Source: Chlorobiota bacterium
Lineage (GTDB): Bacteria > Bacteroidota > Bacteroidia > Bacteroidales > VadinHA17
Length of the DNA stretch: 33,381 nt
Direction of reading: 5' to 3'
Assembly (NCBI GenBank): GCA_013152085.1
Contig: JAADHC010000062.1
Coordinates: 1 to 33,381, forward strand
Part shown: positions 1 through 10,100 of the stretch, piece by piece
Position numbering within the stretch: the first letter of the stretch is position 1
How the letters are laid out: the number at the start of each line of letters is the position of its first letter
The notes under the pieces: model-generated
What the model was told of the DNA's origin: nothing
Databases searched by the model: none
The model's input: the letters and a program-made list of their open reading frames with translations, nothing else
Translations under genes and position numbers: made by a program

Positions 1-1074
1 TTCCCGGACCATTTCACTTATGCTTTTTGTACGAACAAGGGTCTGGTTAATCTTGGATAATGTTGCGTACAGGCGGTTTTGCCGCCTTATTTGTTTTTCA
101 GTTATTTTTTGCCGGGAGATATCATGGAAACTCATTACCCGGCCGATTTTTTTCCGGTGCAAAAAGACAGGTTTTGAAAACCATTCAAATACCCATCCCT
201 GTGTGTGATAAAGCGTTTCGAACAAAACATCATCCGATTTCATCAGATGCTTCGCTTTTTTTACGAAATGATCCTCTTTCCGGAAATATTTACCAATTTG
301 TGTAATAACGGGTTCAGCATCAGAAGAACTCTTTTTAATCTGAAAAAGCTTGGAAAAACGCCGGTTGTAATAGTGTGGTTTTCCCAGGTTATCCAAAAAA
401 ACGATCGCATCGGCAATCACATTAAAAATACCGTCTCTGATCATTTTTTCCCCGGTGATATCCCTGAGGGTAACTATCAGGGCTGGCAGTTCCTCCCATA
501 CAAACGGGATGGCTTCTGTTTCTGCAATGGACAAACTTCCGTCAGTGTGGAGAATATCAATCTCCCTTAATCTTTCTTTACTGACCGGCCAGGAATATTT
601 TTTATGGATGAGTTCTTGTTGTGTTTTGCTCAGAATTATTTCTGCCGCAGGATTCAGATAGCGAATTGTCCGGTTAAGGTCTAAAACCACCAATCCCACA
701 GGGTTGTTCTCCAGCAGGGAAAGAAGGTTTATCTGTGTCTGTTCCCACCCGATATCAATTCCAGCATTATGGGGAATCTCTAAAAAAACGAACAGAGCCG
801 AAGAAACGACATTCTCCCGGTCCGTCAATGGTGTGCCGGAAAATCTCACTTCTCCCACTCTGCCAGCGGGGAAGGTAAATAAGAGTCTCTTTTCAAAGGA
901 TAACCCTTTGAAAACCTGGGGTAATAATTCGATAATATCCCTGTTTGCAGTACGAAAAACATCTTTAATGCCGGAACCGATCAGTGTTTCCGGTGAAGGA
1001 ATAAAATATTTCAGCCCCCTGCTGACAAATGTAATTTTAAGTTTTTTATCCGTTTCAAATGAACCTATGTGCAT
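1..1074 (-). CDS. Multi-PAS signalling protein, C-terminus cut by window edge
   Basis: The minus-strand frame stays open from ATG at 1074 to base 1, giving 358 codons with no stop, so the gene continues beyond the left edge. A stop codon lies six codons upstream of the ATG and no other start is visible between. The translation shows three PAS-like segments, roughly residues 1-105, 112-225 and 225-325. Typical PAS text is present, such as NNPVGLVVLDLNRTIRYLNP near 123-142, along with the closing phrase VTLRDITGEK. The visible end, KQIRRQNRLYATLSKINQTL, is the coiled linker that normally precedes a GAF domain. A GAF and then an output domain (histidine kinase, GGDEF or similar) would be expected outside the window. 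There is no signal peptide or membrane segment, so it is probably a cytoplasmic sensor. It is divergent from the large kinase at 1577. The output type cannot be told from here. Confidence 0.85.
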   Translation of the reverse strand, partial: MHIGSFETDKKLKITFVSRGLKYFIPSPETLIGSGIKDVFRTANRDIIELLPQVFKGLSFEKRLLFTFPAGRVGEVRFSGTPLTDRENVVSSALFVFLEIPHNAGIDIGWEQTQINLLSLLENNPVGLVVLDLNRTIRYLNPAAEIILSKTQQELIHKKYSWPVSKERLREIDILHTDGSLSIAETEAIPFVWEELPALIVTLRDITGEKMIRDGIFNVIADAIVFLDNLGKPHYYNRRFSKLFQIKKSSSDAEPVITQIGKYFRKEDHFVKKAKHLMKSDDVLFETLYHTQGWVFEWFSKPVFLHRKKIGRVMSFHDISRQKITEKQIRRQNRLYATLSKINQTLVRTKSISEMVRE

Positions 1075-1576
1075 TTTAAAGTTTTTATTTTAAGCATTAC
1101 GCACACAATAAATATGTACAGAGAAAAAATTAACAGTTATTAATGATGGTATTTGTGAGAAATTATTTGAGAAAAGAGAAATAATATGTGGTAAATCCGG
1201 GCAAACGGTATGGTGAAAGATTAATTGTTATAATGAAACGAGTGTGGTTGCATTTGTTTAATGTCATCGCCACAACGGAAATAAAAAGATAAAAAGCAAC
1301 AATCCGGTTTATTATTTTACCTGATGCCGGTATTTGGGTACTATGATGCATAAATAAGAAAAAGAAAAATACTTTTTATAGTTATTTATCGTTTGACTTA
1401 AATTTTATGATTTGCATTAAAGATAATAAATATTGCTTGAATATATATTAATTTCCTTTATTTCAGGCTTCAGCTTATTTTTTATATCTTTGATCAGCAC
1501 GGCAGCAAACGGCGTTTTCCTGACTTTCCCGGCAAAAAGAAAGTTGTACGGCAAGTCTCTTTAAATTGTTGACAAG
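1075..1576. other. AT-rich divergent intergenic region
   Basis: This 502-base spacer separates the divergent PAS protein and the large kinase and must carry both promoters. It is AT-rich and I find no convincing gene in it. A 62-codon minus-strand ORF (1163-1351) has no recognisable features. A promoter candidate for the rightward kinase is listed separately. I did not find a TAnnTTTG match pointing left toward the PAS gene. Confidence 0.5.
1461..1492 (+). promoter_or_regulatory. Candidate Bacteroidetes promoter of the 1599-aa kinase
   Basis: TATCTTTG at 1485-1492 matches the Bacteroidetes -7 consensus TAnnTTTG exactly. TTTC at 1461-1464, 20 bases upstream, is a 3/4 match to the -33 TTTG element. 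This would place transcription start near 1498 and leave a leader of roughly 80 bases before the ATG at 1577. It is inferred from sequence only. Confidence 0.4.
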
Positions 1577-4500
1577 ATGGAAAACCGTAAAAAGCAAAAT
1601 CTTACCATGATTACCGGGTTGCTTGAACGTACACGTGATATTGTGTATCGTTATGAAGTTTTCCCGGAGCGTGGATGCACTTACATCTCTCCAGCAGTTA
1701 AAAATCTCACAGGTTATACTGTAGAAGAGCATTACAAAGATCCCATGCTCTTTCAAAAACTTGTCCATCCTGAGGACATGGAAAAGGTTAAAAGTGCCGG
1801 AATAAGAGGAGCGGAGGGTCTCAAAGTACACAGGATCATTCATAAAGACGGTTCTGTTCGATGGATAGAACGGAACGATACTCCTGTAAAAGACAACAAA
1901 GGTAACCTGATTGCCTTAGAGGGAGTTATACGTGATGTAACCGAGAAGAAAAAATTTGAACAGACACTCCTTGAATCGGAGCAACGCTACCGTGAACTTA
2001 CGGAGAATACTCTTGCAGGTGTTTATATTATTCAGGAGGGGAAGATTGCTTTTTGTAATCTCGGGTTTGCGCAACTTTTCGGCTACCCATATACAGATTT
2101 ACTCCTTGGGAAACCCGTTATTGAACTTGTTGTTCCGAGATACCGCAAAAAAGTTACCCTGGAACTGGAGTTACGGGAAAGCGGACAGAAAAAGACCAGC
2201 CGTTATGAGTTGGAAGTGATAAAGTCTGACGGGAAATGGTTACCCGTTGAAGTGCTGGGAAGTCGTACCATATTCGGGGGAAAACCGGCCGTACAGGGGA
2301 TCATCATAGATATTTCCGAGAGAAAGAAGGTCCTGGATGCGTTAAAAAAAAGTGAAGAGCGTTTCAGGTTAACCTTTCATACTTCGCCCGATTCGGTGAA
2401 TATTAACCGGATGCGTGACGGGATGTATGTGGATATCAATGAGGGCTTTACACAGATTACGGGTTATACCCGTGAAGATGTGATCGGGCATACTTCGCCG
2501 GAGATCAACATCTGGGCAGACCCGACCGACCGGGAAAAGCTGGTGGAAAGATTGAAGAAATCGGGAAAAGTGGAAAACATGGAAGCAAGGTTCAGGATGA
2601 AAAATGGTACTGTTGTTCATGGCCTGATGTCAGCTTCGGTGATCGAACTGGATGGAGAAACTCACATTATAAGTGTCACACGGAATATTGAAGAACAAGT
2701 ACAGGCCGGGAAATATATGGAGTTGCAGCGGAGGCTTCAGTATGCCCTGGGAAAATATAGTAATTATCTGGTTTCTTCCCGAGAATATAATAGGCTGTTT
2801 CGCTATACGGTGGACATATGTAAAAAAATATTGGAAGTTGAAACCGTTGTCCTTATTGGCCGGAATCCTGTTACGGGAATTTTGTGCAAACGTGCTGCCG
2901 GAGGGTTGAAGCAGCCGTTATTTCCGCAAGCGGGCATTTCTACTGGAGAGGCATCCTGTTGGGAAAGTCTTCTGGAAGCATCCGGCCCGGTGTCGCTGCA
3001 GAGCCCGGAATGTAAATCTTCCGGTGGCAGGGCATTGATGAAAAGGCATCATCTGGCTACTGCCCTTGCTGTTCCTGTCCCGGGAACCGGGATGCCATGG
3101 GGATTACTGATTATCGGCACATTTACACCCCGTGAATATCATCCTGCGGAGAAGCAGTTTATGTCTTCCGTGGCCAATATCCTTGGTGAAGCCATAATCA
3201 GGAAGAAAACGGAACAGGAATTACATGAGAGTGAAGAAAGATACAGGGATTTATACAATAATGCTCCGAATGGTTATTTCTCCGTGAATGTTGACGGTCG
3301 TATTATCAGGTGCAACAAACGGGCCGGAGAATTATTGAAATACGGGATCAATGGGCTTATCGGAAGACCGGTAATGGATTTGTACGCGGATACTCCCGCC
3401 GGGAAAACCAAGGCAAAAAAGATCCTCCGGTATTTCCGGAAAGGCGGTTCTGTTCGAAATGAAGAGTTGCAGATGCGGCAATCGGATGGAAGTATTATAT
3501 GGATCAGTTTGTCAGTAACCCCGGTTCTGGATATAAAGGGGAAAGTAGTTGAAAGCCGTTCGGTGGTTGTGGATATTTCCGGACGCAAGCAGGCAGAGGA
3601 AGCATTACGGGAATATAATGTACGCCTGCAGAAAGCCCAGCAGGTTGCGCGGATGGGATTTCTTGACTGGAATTTAAAAACCGATGAGATTGAGTTATCA
3701 AATCAGGTTGTAGATATGTACGGTCTCGATCACAATAAAAGATGGATTACACCGGAGTTTGTTGCCCGGGTTTGTCATCCGGATGACCGGGAATTTGTAC
3801 AAAAGAACCTGGAGGCCGCGATACAGGGTGAGAAATCTTATAATATCGACCACAGGATTGTTCGTCCTGACGGGTCGATCCTTTGGGTACATGCCCAGGC
3901 CGAGCTATTGAAAGATGACCGGGGGTCCCCGCAACAATTGCTCGGAACTGTGGTAGATATCACCAGGCGAAAATCGGCTGAAAAGAGTCTGATCCGTCAA
4001 AGTCAATACCAGTCTTTACTGAATCAGTTAAACGAAGCGGCAAACAAGGGTGAGGAATTGCCCGTAATTGTTGAGATCCTGACCAAAGGTACACAGAAGC
4101 TTTTTAATTGCTTTGGTGCCACAATGTATATACTTAATGAAACGCATGATAAGCTGGTTATTCAGAATATGATACTGCCGGGGAAGATGATACGGAAAAT
4201 CGAAAGTTTACTCTCTTTTAAAATTCCGCCTGTAATTGTTCCTGTAGATTCAATGAGTTTTTATCATGCGGTTTTTAAGGAGATGGATGTCATAAATATC
4301 ACCAGCCCTGAGGAGATTAAAAGAACGATGCACGATTTTAAAAACATCATTTCTATAAAAAAGAATATGGCGTCTGAATTATCGAAGGAAGTAATACCCC
4401 GCGTTATAGACCTTTTTGATCTGAAAGGAATGCTTTTTGCCCCGCTGGGAATGGCTGATAACAGGATAGGAGTATTAGGGCTTTCCGCTGACAGGCAATT

Positions 4501-6376
4501 TTCCGATGAGGATGCATTACTGTTTGGGAACCTGGCCCGGCAAATAACCAGCTTATTGCTGCGTCTGCGTATCCGGATTGCCTTGCAGGAGAGTGAAGAG
4601 CGTTACCGTGCCGTAGTGGAAAATTCTCATGAAGGGATTCTTATTGTAGGAGAAGATTACCGGTTTGAATATGTAAATGAGACATTTTGCAAAATACTCG
4701 GATACAACAGAAAGGAGATTATCGGGCATGATTTCAGGGTGTATTTGCCTGAGAAGAGCAAACGGATTGTGGAAGAACGTTACAAAAAGCGACAGAGGGG
4801 GGAAAAAGTACCCTCAAGGTATGAATTTATTGTTTTGCGAAAAGACGGCGGGGAAAGACTGGTTGAAATAAGCTCAACGGTAGTAAAAGATTCCAAAGGT
4901 AAAAGGTGGACGATTGCTCAACTTCTCGATATTACCGAACGAAAAAAGGCGGAAAATGCCCTCCGCGAAAGCGAAGCAAAGTTCAGGATGTTATTTGACC
5001 ACGCTCCGGACGGTTATTTTATATTGAATGCTGACGGGATATTCCTGGATGGCAATGCCGAGGCAGAACGAATTACAGGAGACAGAAAGAAGGCGTTCAT
5101 CGGGGAAAATATATTTAATACAAATCTTATTCCTAAGGAAAAAAAGGCGTTAATAGAAGATCTGATGAAACAGGTGGCTGGTGGTAGGATTACCGGGCCT
5201 GTTGAATTGGACCTGCGCACTAAAACCGGAACATTAGTACCGGTTGAAGTCCGTTCTGCCCCGGTTGTAATTAAAGGGAAACAGTGTATTCTTGGCATTG
5301 CCCGGGACATATCAGAAAGAAAAAGAGTTGAAAAACAGCTACAGGTACAGTCTTCGGCCCTGGAAAATGCAGTAAATGGTGTGATCATTACCAATCCTGA
5401 CGGAAAAATAGAATGGGTAAACCGGGCATTTACCAGGATTACGGGATATACCGGAAAGGAAGCTGTTGGACAAAATCCGCGTATCCTGAAGTCGGGAAAA
5501 CACGACCGGGATTTTTATGAGAAGATGTGGGACGCTATTCTGAAAGGGAAAACATGGAGAAGTAAAATTATCAATAAACGGAAAGACGGTAAACTTTATA
5601 CCGAGGAATTAACTATTGCCCCAATCTTTAACGAAGTCGGGGGAATCACTCACTTTGTAGGCATCCAACTGGATATTACCAAACAGGAAAAGGCGCTTCA
5701 GGAATTGAAAATTACCCTTGACCGGTTGCACAGATTATCAGGACACCTCAATGAGATGCTGGAGCAGGAGCGAAGGCAGATCTCCCGAAACCTGCATGAT
5801 AATCTGGGCCAGATCCTGACTGCAGTGAAAATGGATATCTCCTGGCTTTCACGAAAACTTCCGGAAACGTCACCGATGATTACCGAACGGCTGGCTGAAA
5901 CCAGAAATCTGGTTGATGAAGCTATGAAAGCAGTACAATGGATCACTACCGAACTCCGACCCAGTGTGCTGGATGAACTGGGGTTCTGGGATGCCCTCGA
6001 GTGGCTTTGCCATGAAATGTCCAAGCGATCGGGAATCGCAATTGTTGGGATTCTGCCAAGGGAGGTGGTATTACCTGACAATTTTACACTTCCGGTTTAC
6101 CGGGTGGTACAGGAAGCCATTACCAATATCGTACGTCATTCCAAAGCAACCGTAGCCGTACTGCGTGTGGTCAGGTCGAAAAATAAAATCATCTTTTCGG
6201 TTTCAGATAACGGAAAAAGTATCCCGGAAGAAATATTAACTACACATGAAAATTTTGGCCTTATGGGAATGAAGGAGCGTATAGAGATACTCGGTGGTGA
6301 ATTTAAGATATTGAAAAAGGAAAAAGGCACCGAAGTTTTGTTTAACTTGCCTTTGAAAAATCATAAAACACGATGA
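1577..6376 (+). CDS. Soluble multi-PAS/GAF sensor histidine kinase (HisKA_3 type)
   Basis: This 1599-residue sensor kinase has no obvious signal peptide or membrane helix, so it is predicted to be cytoplasmic. The approximate order is PAS (10-125), PAS (137-255), PAS (257-375), GAF (384-545), PAS (552-672), PAS_3 (690-800), GAF-like (803-1005), PAS (1007-1125), PAS (1130-1250), PAS (1254-1375), HisKA_3 (1395-1460), HATPase_c (1500-1597). The PAS boundaries are marked by repeated phrases such as DISERKK and SEERYR. The phosphoacceptor is His1407 in ISRNLHDNLGQ, the HDxxxQ signature of the NarX/DesK-type family. The ATPase has an N-box (VVQEAITNIVRHS) and a late GLMGMKERIEILGG box. Its G1 box reads DNGKS (1544-1548) instead of the usual DNGxG. 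The stop overlaps the start of the downstream NarL-type regulator (ATGA), so the two are very likely a cognate, translationally coupled pair. The stimulus is unknown. Confidence 0.93.
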   Translation: MENRKKQNLTMITGLLERTRDIVYRYEVFPERGCTYISPAVKNLTGYTVEEHYKDPMLFQKLVHPEDMEKVKSAGIRGAEGLKVHRIIHKDGSVRWIERNDTPVKDNKGNLIALEGVIRDVTEKKKFEQTLLESEQRYRELTENTLAGVYIIQEGKIAFCNLGFAQLFGYPYTDLLLGKPVIELVVPRYRKKVTLELELRESGQKKTSRYELEVIKSDGKWLPVEVLGSRTIFGGKPAVQGIIIDISERKKVLDALKKSEERFRLTFHTSPDSVNINRMRDGMYVDINEGFTQITGYTREDVIGHTSPEINIWADPTDREKLVERLKKSGKVENMEARFRMKNGTVVHGLMSASVIELDGETHIISVTRNIEEQVQAGKYMELQRRLQYALGKYSNYLVSSREYNRLFRYTVDICKKILEVETVVLIGRNPVTGILCKRAAGGLKQPLFPQAGISTGEASCWESLLEASGPVSLQSPECKSSGGRALMKRHHLATALAVPVPGTGMPWGLLIIGTFTPREYHPAEKQFMSSVANILGEAIIRKKTEQELHESEERYRDLYNNAPNGYFSVNVDGRIIRCNKRAGELLKYGINGLIGRPVMDLYADTPAGKTKAKKILRYFRKGGSVRNEELQMRQSDGSIIWISLSVTPVLDIKGKVVESRSVVVDISGRKQAEEALREYNVRLQKAQQVARMGFLDWNLKTDEIELSNQVVDMYGLDHNKRWITPEFVARVCHPDDREFVQKNLEAAIQGEKSYNIDHRIVRPDGSILWVHAQAELLKDDRGSPQQLLGTVVDITRRKSAEKSLIRQSQYQSLLNQLNEAANKGEELPVIVEILTKGTQKLFNCFGATMYILNETHDKLVIQNMILPGKMIRKIESLLSFKIPPVIVPVDSMSFYHAVFKEMDVINITSPEEIKRTMHDFKNIISIKKNMASELSKEVIPRVIDLFDLKGMLFAPLGMADNRIGVLGLSADRQFSDEDALLFGNLARQITSLLLRLRIRIALQESEERYRAVVENSHEGILIVGEDYRFEYVNETFCKILGYNRKEIIGHDFRVYLPEKSKRIVEERYKKRQRGEKVPSRYEFIVLRKDGGERLVEISSTVVKDSKGKRWTIAQLLDITERKKAENALRESEAKFRMLFDHAPDGYFILNADGIFLDGNAEAERITGDRKKAFIGENIFNTNLIPKEKKALIEDLMKQVAGGRITGPVELDLRTKTGTLVPVEVRSAPVVIKGKQCILGIARDISERKRVEKQLQVQSSALENAVNGVIITNPDGKIEWVNRAFTRITGYTGKEAVGQNPRILKSGKHDRDFYEKMWDAILKGKTWRSKIINKRKDGKLYTEELTIAPIFNEVGGITHFVGIQLDITKQEKALQELKITLDRLHRLSGHLNEMLEQERRQISRNLHDNLGQILTAVKMDISWLSRKLPETSPMITERLAETRNLVDEAMKAVQWITTELRPSVLDELGFWDALEWLCHEMSKRSGIAIVGILPREVVLPDNFTLPVYRVVQEAITNIVRHSKATVAVLRVVRSKNKIIFSVSDNGKSIPEEILTTHENFGLMGMKERIEILGGEFKILKKEKGTEVLFNLPLKNHKTR

Positions 6377-6996
6377 TACGGATACTGATCATTGATGATC
6401 ATCCTGTTGTTCGCATAGGGGTACGGCGCATCCTGGAGGAGGGAATCTCCTTCCTGGAAACCGATGAAGCCGGAGATGCCCGTGAAGCGATGAAAAGAAT
6501 AAGGGGAAACACCTATAACCTCATTCTGCTGGATATCAACCTGCCCGGAAAAAGCGGAATGGTATTACTGGAAGACCTCAGGAATATGATTCCGGAACTG
6601 CCGGTGCTTATGCTGAGTATGTACCCCGAAAAAGATTATGCCCTGCGGGCTTTGAAACTCGGTGCTGCAGGATACCTGACCAAAAACAGTCTCGATGAAG
6701 AGTTGATCAAAGCTGTAAACCGGATTCTGGATGGTCACAAATATATTTCCGAATCCCTTGCCGAAGCATTGATTGATCATAGCGGAAACGACCAACCTCC
6801 CCATGCCAGGCTTTCGAACCGCGAATTTGAAATTATGATCAAAATTTCACAGGGGGAGAGCATGAAAGAGATAGCCGATATCCTGTCTATAAGTGAAAAG
6901 ACGGTCAGTACTTATAAAACACGCATCCTTGAAAAACTGCAATGTACAACCACAGCCGACCTGATCAGGTATGCATTGAAAGCGGGGCTGGTTTGA
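6373..6996 (+). CDS. NarL/FixJ-family response regulator (REC-LuxR HTH)
   Basis: This 207-residue DNA-binding response regulator is the probable partner of the kinase that overlaps it by four bases. The receiver domain spans about 1-120. It has acidic residues D8 and D9, phosphoacceptor D54 in LILLDINLPG, S82 at the switch Ser/Thr position and K104 in GYLTKNS. The C-terminal LuxR-type helix-turn-helix spans about 146-207: LSNREFEIMIKISQGESMKE, then a recognition helix around SEKTVSTYKTRIL. All catalytic receiver residues are present, so it should be phosphorylatable. HisKA_3 kinases typically pair with NarL regulators, which fits the arrangement. Targets are unknown. It converges on the hybrid kinase gene with a 132-base gap in which I see no strong terminator. 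Confidence 0.95.
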   Translation: MIRILIIDDHPVVRIGVRRILEEGISFLETDEAGDAREAMKRIRGNTYNLILLDINLPGKSGMVLLEDLRNMIPELPVLMLSMYPEKDYALRALKLGAAGYLTKNSLDEELIKAVNRILDGHKYISESLAEALIDHSGNDQPPHARLSNREFEIMIKISQGESMKEIADILSISEKTVSTYKTRILEKLQCTTTADLIRYALKAGLV

Positions 6997-7128
6997 CGGA
7001 AGGATGAAAGGTAAAGTACGAAGGCAAAAATTCGAAGGGGGGTAAAGAGTCTATCGAAACGATCGAAAAGATTGTCGAGTAATGAACCGAAAAAGTTACT
7101 TCACAATTCATTGTTCGACTATCGGACT

Positions 7129-10100
7129 TCAAATCATGATTCCCGGTCCGTAGGCATACAGGTTGATTTTTTTAATAAGTTGTTCCCGGCTTACCGGCTT
7201 ACTGATAAAATCCTGGACATTTAGTTCCCTGGCTTTGGCCCGGCCGGTCTCGGAATCATAAGCTGTCTGTATAATAATGGGGATATCATCGCGAATTTCT
7301 TTGATCCTTTCAATAGCCTGGAATCCATCCATTACCGGCATATTAAGATCCATGAGGATGAGGTCGCATGGTTTGTTCTCTTTGACGTGGGTTACGGCTT
7401 CCAGCCCGTTTTCGACATGTATGGGTTGTAACCCTATATCATTGATTACTTTTTTCAAAAGCAGGGCGCTTACCGGATTATCTTCTGCAATTAATACCGT
7501 TTTCTGTAGATCGGATTTCCTTGGGGAACGATTTCCTCCTCTCATTTGCGATTTTTTGGTTTGTGATAATATTGTAAAAGGAATTTCAACATAAAAAATG
7601 CTTCCCTGCGGTTTATTCTCTTCAACCCATATTTTTCCCTTTAATATTTCGGTTAATCGTTTTGCAAGGTAAAGACCGATACCAATTCCGCCATACTCCC
7701 GGGTGGTTCGTTCATCCAGTTGCCTGAACTTTTCAAAAATGATCTCCCTCTTATCTTCGGGGATGCCAATGCCGGTATCTTTTACAAAAAACCGGATCTT
7801 ATTTGCTTCCAGACGGTATCCTGCCGTAATGTTCCCTGATGGTGTAAATTTTAAAGCATTGTCTACCAGGGAACGAAGGATATGCCCTGTTTTTCTGACA
7901 TCGGTTTTGATGACTGTGATTTTATCATCTTTTGGGAGCAAAGTTTCAATTTTAATGTTTTCCGGGATTCCTTTTTGTTTAAATTGATCAATAATATCCA
8001 TTACGAGTTTACGGGGCTCGGTATTCTCTTCTTCGATATTAAGATGTTGTCCGTCAATGGCCGACACATAAAAGATATTTTCAATAATGGTTAACAAGCG
8101 CTCTCCGCTTTCTGTGATGTAATGGGCAAACTGGTTTATTTCATCCATGTTATGGCTTGACTCCAGCAGCCGGGAGAAACCGAGTATGGCATTCAGCGGG
8201 GTCCGTAACTCATGAGACATGGTAGACATAAAAACCGTCTTGAGTTTTTCAGACTCTTCGGCTTTTACCTTTGCCCGGATCAGTTCCTGTCGTTGTTCTT
8301 TCTGTGTGATCAGCTTCCATACCGTGTCCATCAGAAGTTCAAGCTGGATCAGATCGGTCTGGTCATAAGGTTGTTCTTTATTCCCCACTCCGGCAACGGC
8401 AACAATTTTATCCAGGTAGAAGACAGGTATGGTCAGAAAGCGCCTGATAGGAACATGGCCTTTAGGTAATCCTTTCTTTAACGGGTCATCTTGAGAGTAG
8501 TCGTTAATAAGTACCGGCCGGCGCTGACGTACAGCCTCGCCCCAGATTCCGGTCTTTTCCAGCTGAAACTCGGTACGTATTTTTTCCACCCTGCATTGTT
8601 CCTTGACAGATTCCGACCAGTTGTGCAGGGTAAAGGTCCTGGTAGCTTCGTTATAGAAATAGACATATCCGATATCACTGTCTGTAAGATCAATGGACTT
8701 TTCCAGAGCCATATTCAGGATGGTTGCGGTATCGAGGTGTTCCATCAGGCTGATTTCCAGCAGTCCTTCCAGACGTCGCCGGCTTTTATGTAACTCCTGT
8801 TGGTTCAGTTCCAGGTCGGTTATATCCCTGCCAATACCGATGATTCCTTTTACCTTGCCATAACCATCCAATACAGGGATCTTACTGGTAAGCAGCCAGC
8901 GAATACTACCCTGATTATTGATTGTTTTCTCCTTGATATTCAACTTGGGCCGACCTGAACGGATTACCTGTTTTTCATTTTTCGTATATTCCTTTGCCAG
9001 ATTTTCAGGATAAAGATCCATATCCGTTTTTCCGATCAGCTCTTCCTCCGAGGCAACACCAATGTGGTCGTTGTGTGCTTTATTGCTCAGCAGAAACCTG
9101 AGCTGGGTATCTTTGAAATAAATATGGTCCGGCAGGTTATCAATTAATGAACGAATCAACATTTTCTGTTCCAGAAGATCCAGTTCGGCCTTGTGTTGTT
9201 CACTGATGTCCCTGAGGATAAACAGGTAAAGTTTTTCTCCGTTAATTTCATTTACCGAAAGGCTTGTGTCTATATATTTTTCCCAGCCGCTTTTTGTTTG
9301 AATGGTAAGACGGAAACTTTTTTTGATCAATTGATTCTTTTCCCCTGATATAATCTGTCTGAATAAACGGTGCAGGCGAAACATATATTTATCTTTTTCA
9401 AGAAGATCAAAAAACAACCTGGATTGGAGTTCATCTGCGGTTATCTCAAACATTTCAAGGGAAGCCCTGTTGTGCAAAACAATATGCCCCGTATTGTTTA
9501 TTCCGATAATGGCATCCCGTGCAGTAGCTATAAGGTTGCGCAGGATGGTTTCGTTTTTTTCAGCTTTCCGGCGGGCAATTACAGAATCCGAAATATCGCG
9601 GAACATGGTGATTGTATATTCTTTCCCTCCGTTGAGTTTTATCGGACCAATTGCAGGCTGGAAAAAGCGTCTGTTTCTTTCAACAAGTTTATTGATGTTG
9701 ATAAAAGTGTTATTTTCGGCAGAAACTTCCTGGCACCATGGGCACGGGGTTTTCCGGTTGTAAATTATTGTATGGCAGGGGGCCTGGCGTTTGAATGGTC
9801 CGAAAGTTTCACGAAACGCATCATTGTGGAATACGATTTTTTTATCGGTATTGACCACAATCACGGGGTCAGCCATAGCTTCAAGTACTTTCCGGCTTTG
9901 CTGTTCCACAATCTCAATTTTTTGCCTTGCTTTCCTGAGTTTGTGCAGATTCCGGATTTCATTTACAGCCCGCTCGATCCGGTCGGGAACGGTATCGATA
10001 AATGCCCCTTCCTTCACCCAGTAATCGCGGGCACCCTTTTTCATCATCTTTACGGCAATCCGTTCATCACCGAAACCGGTGATGATAATAAATGGCGGGA

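Noticed and set aside
205-570. Plus-strand ORFs within 20-1093
   Set aside because: They are antisense to the open minus-strand PAS gene, which has clear PAS motifs; the plus frames show none.
1163-1351. 62-codon minus-strand ORF in the divergent spacer
   Set aside because: No recognisable domain, AT-rich surroundings and no supporting start context; likely chance.
6997-7128. Intrinsic terminator between the convergent NarL regulator and hybrid kinase
   Set aside because: Only weak complementarities (such as AATGAA/TTCATT) and no GC-rich stem with a T run.
9733-9744. CPWC as a heme c attachment site
   Set aside because: The motif is followed by Gln, not His, and the protein has no export signal, so CXXCH cytochrome chemistry does not apply.
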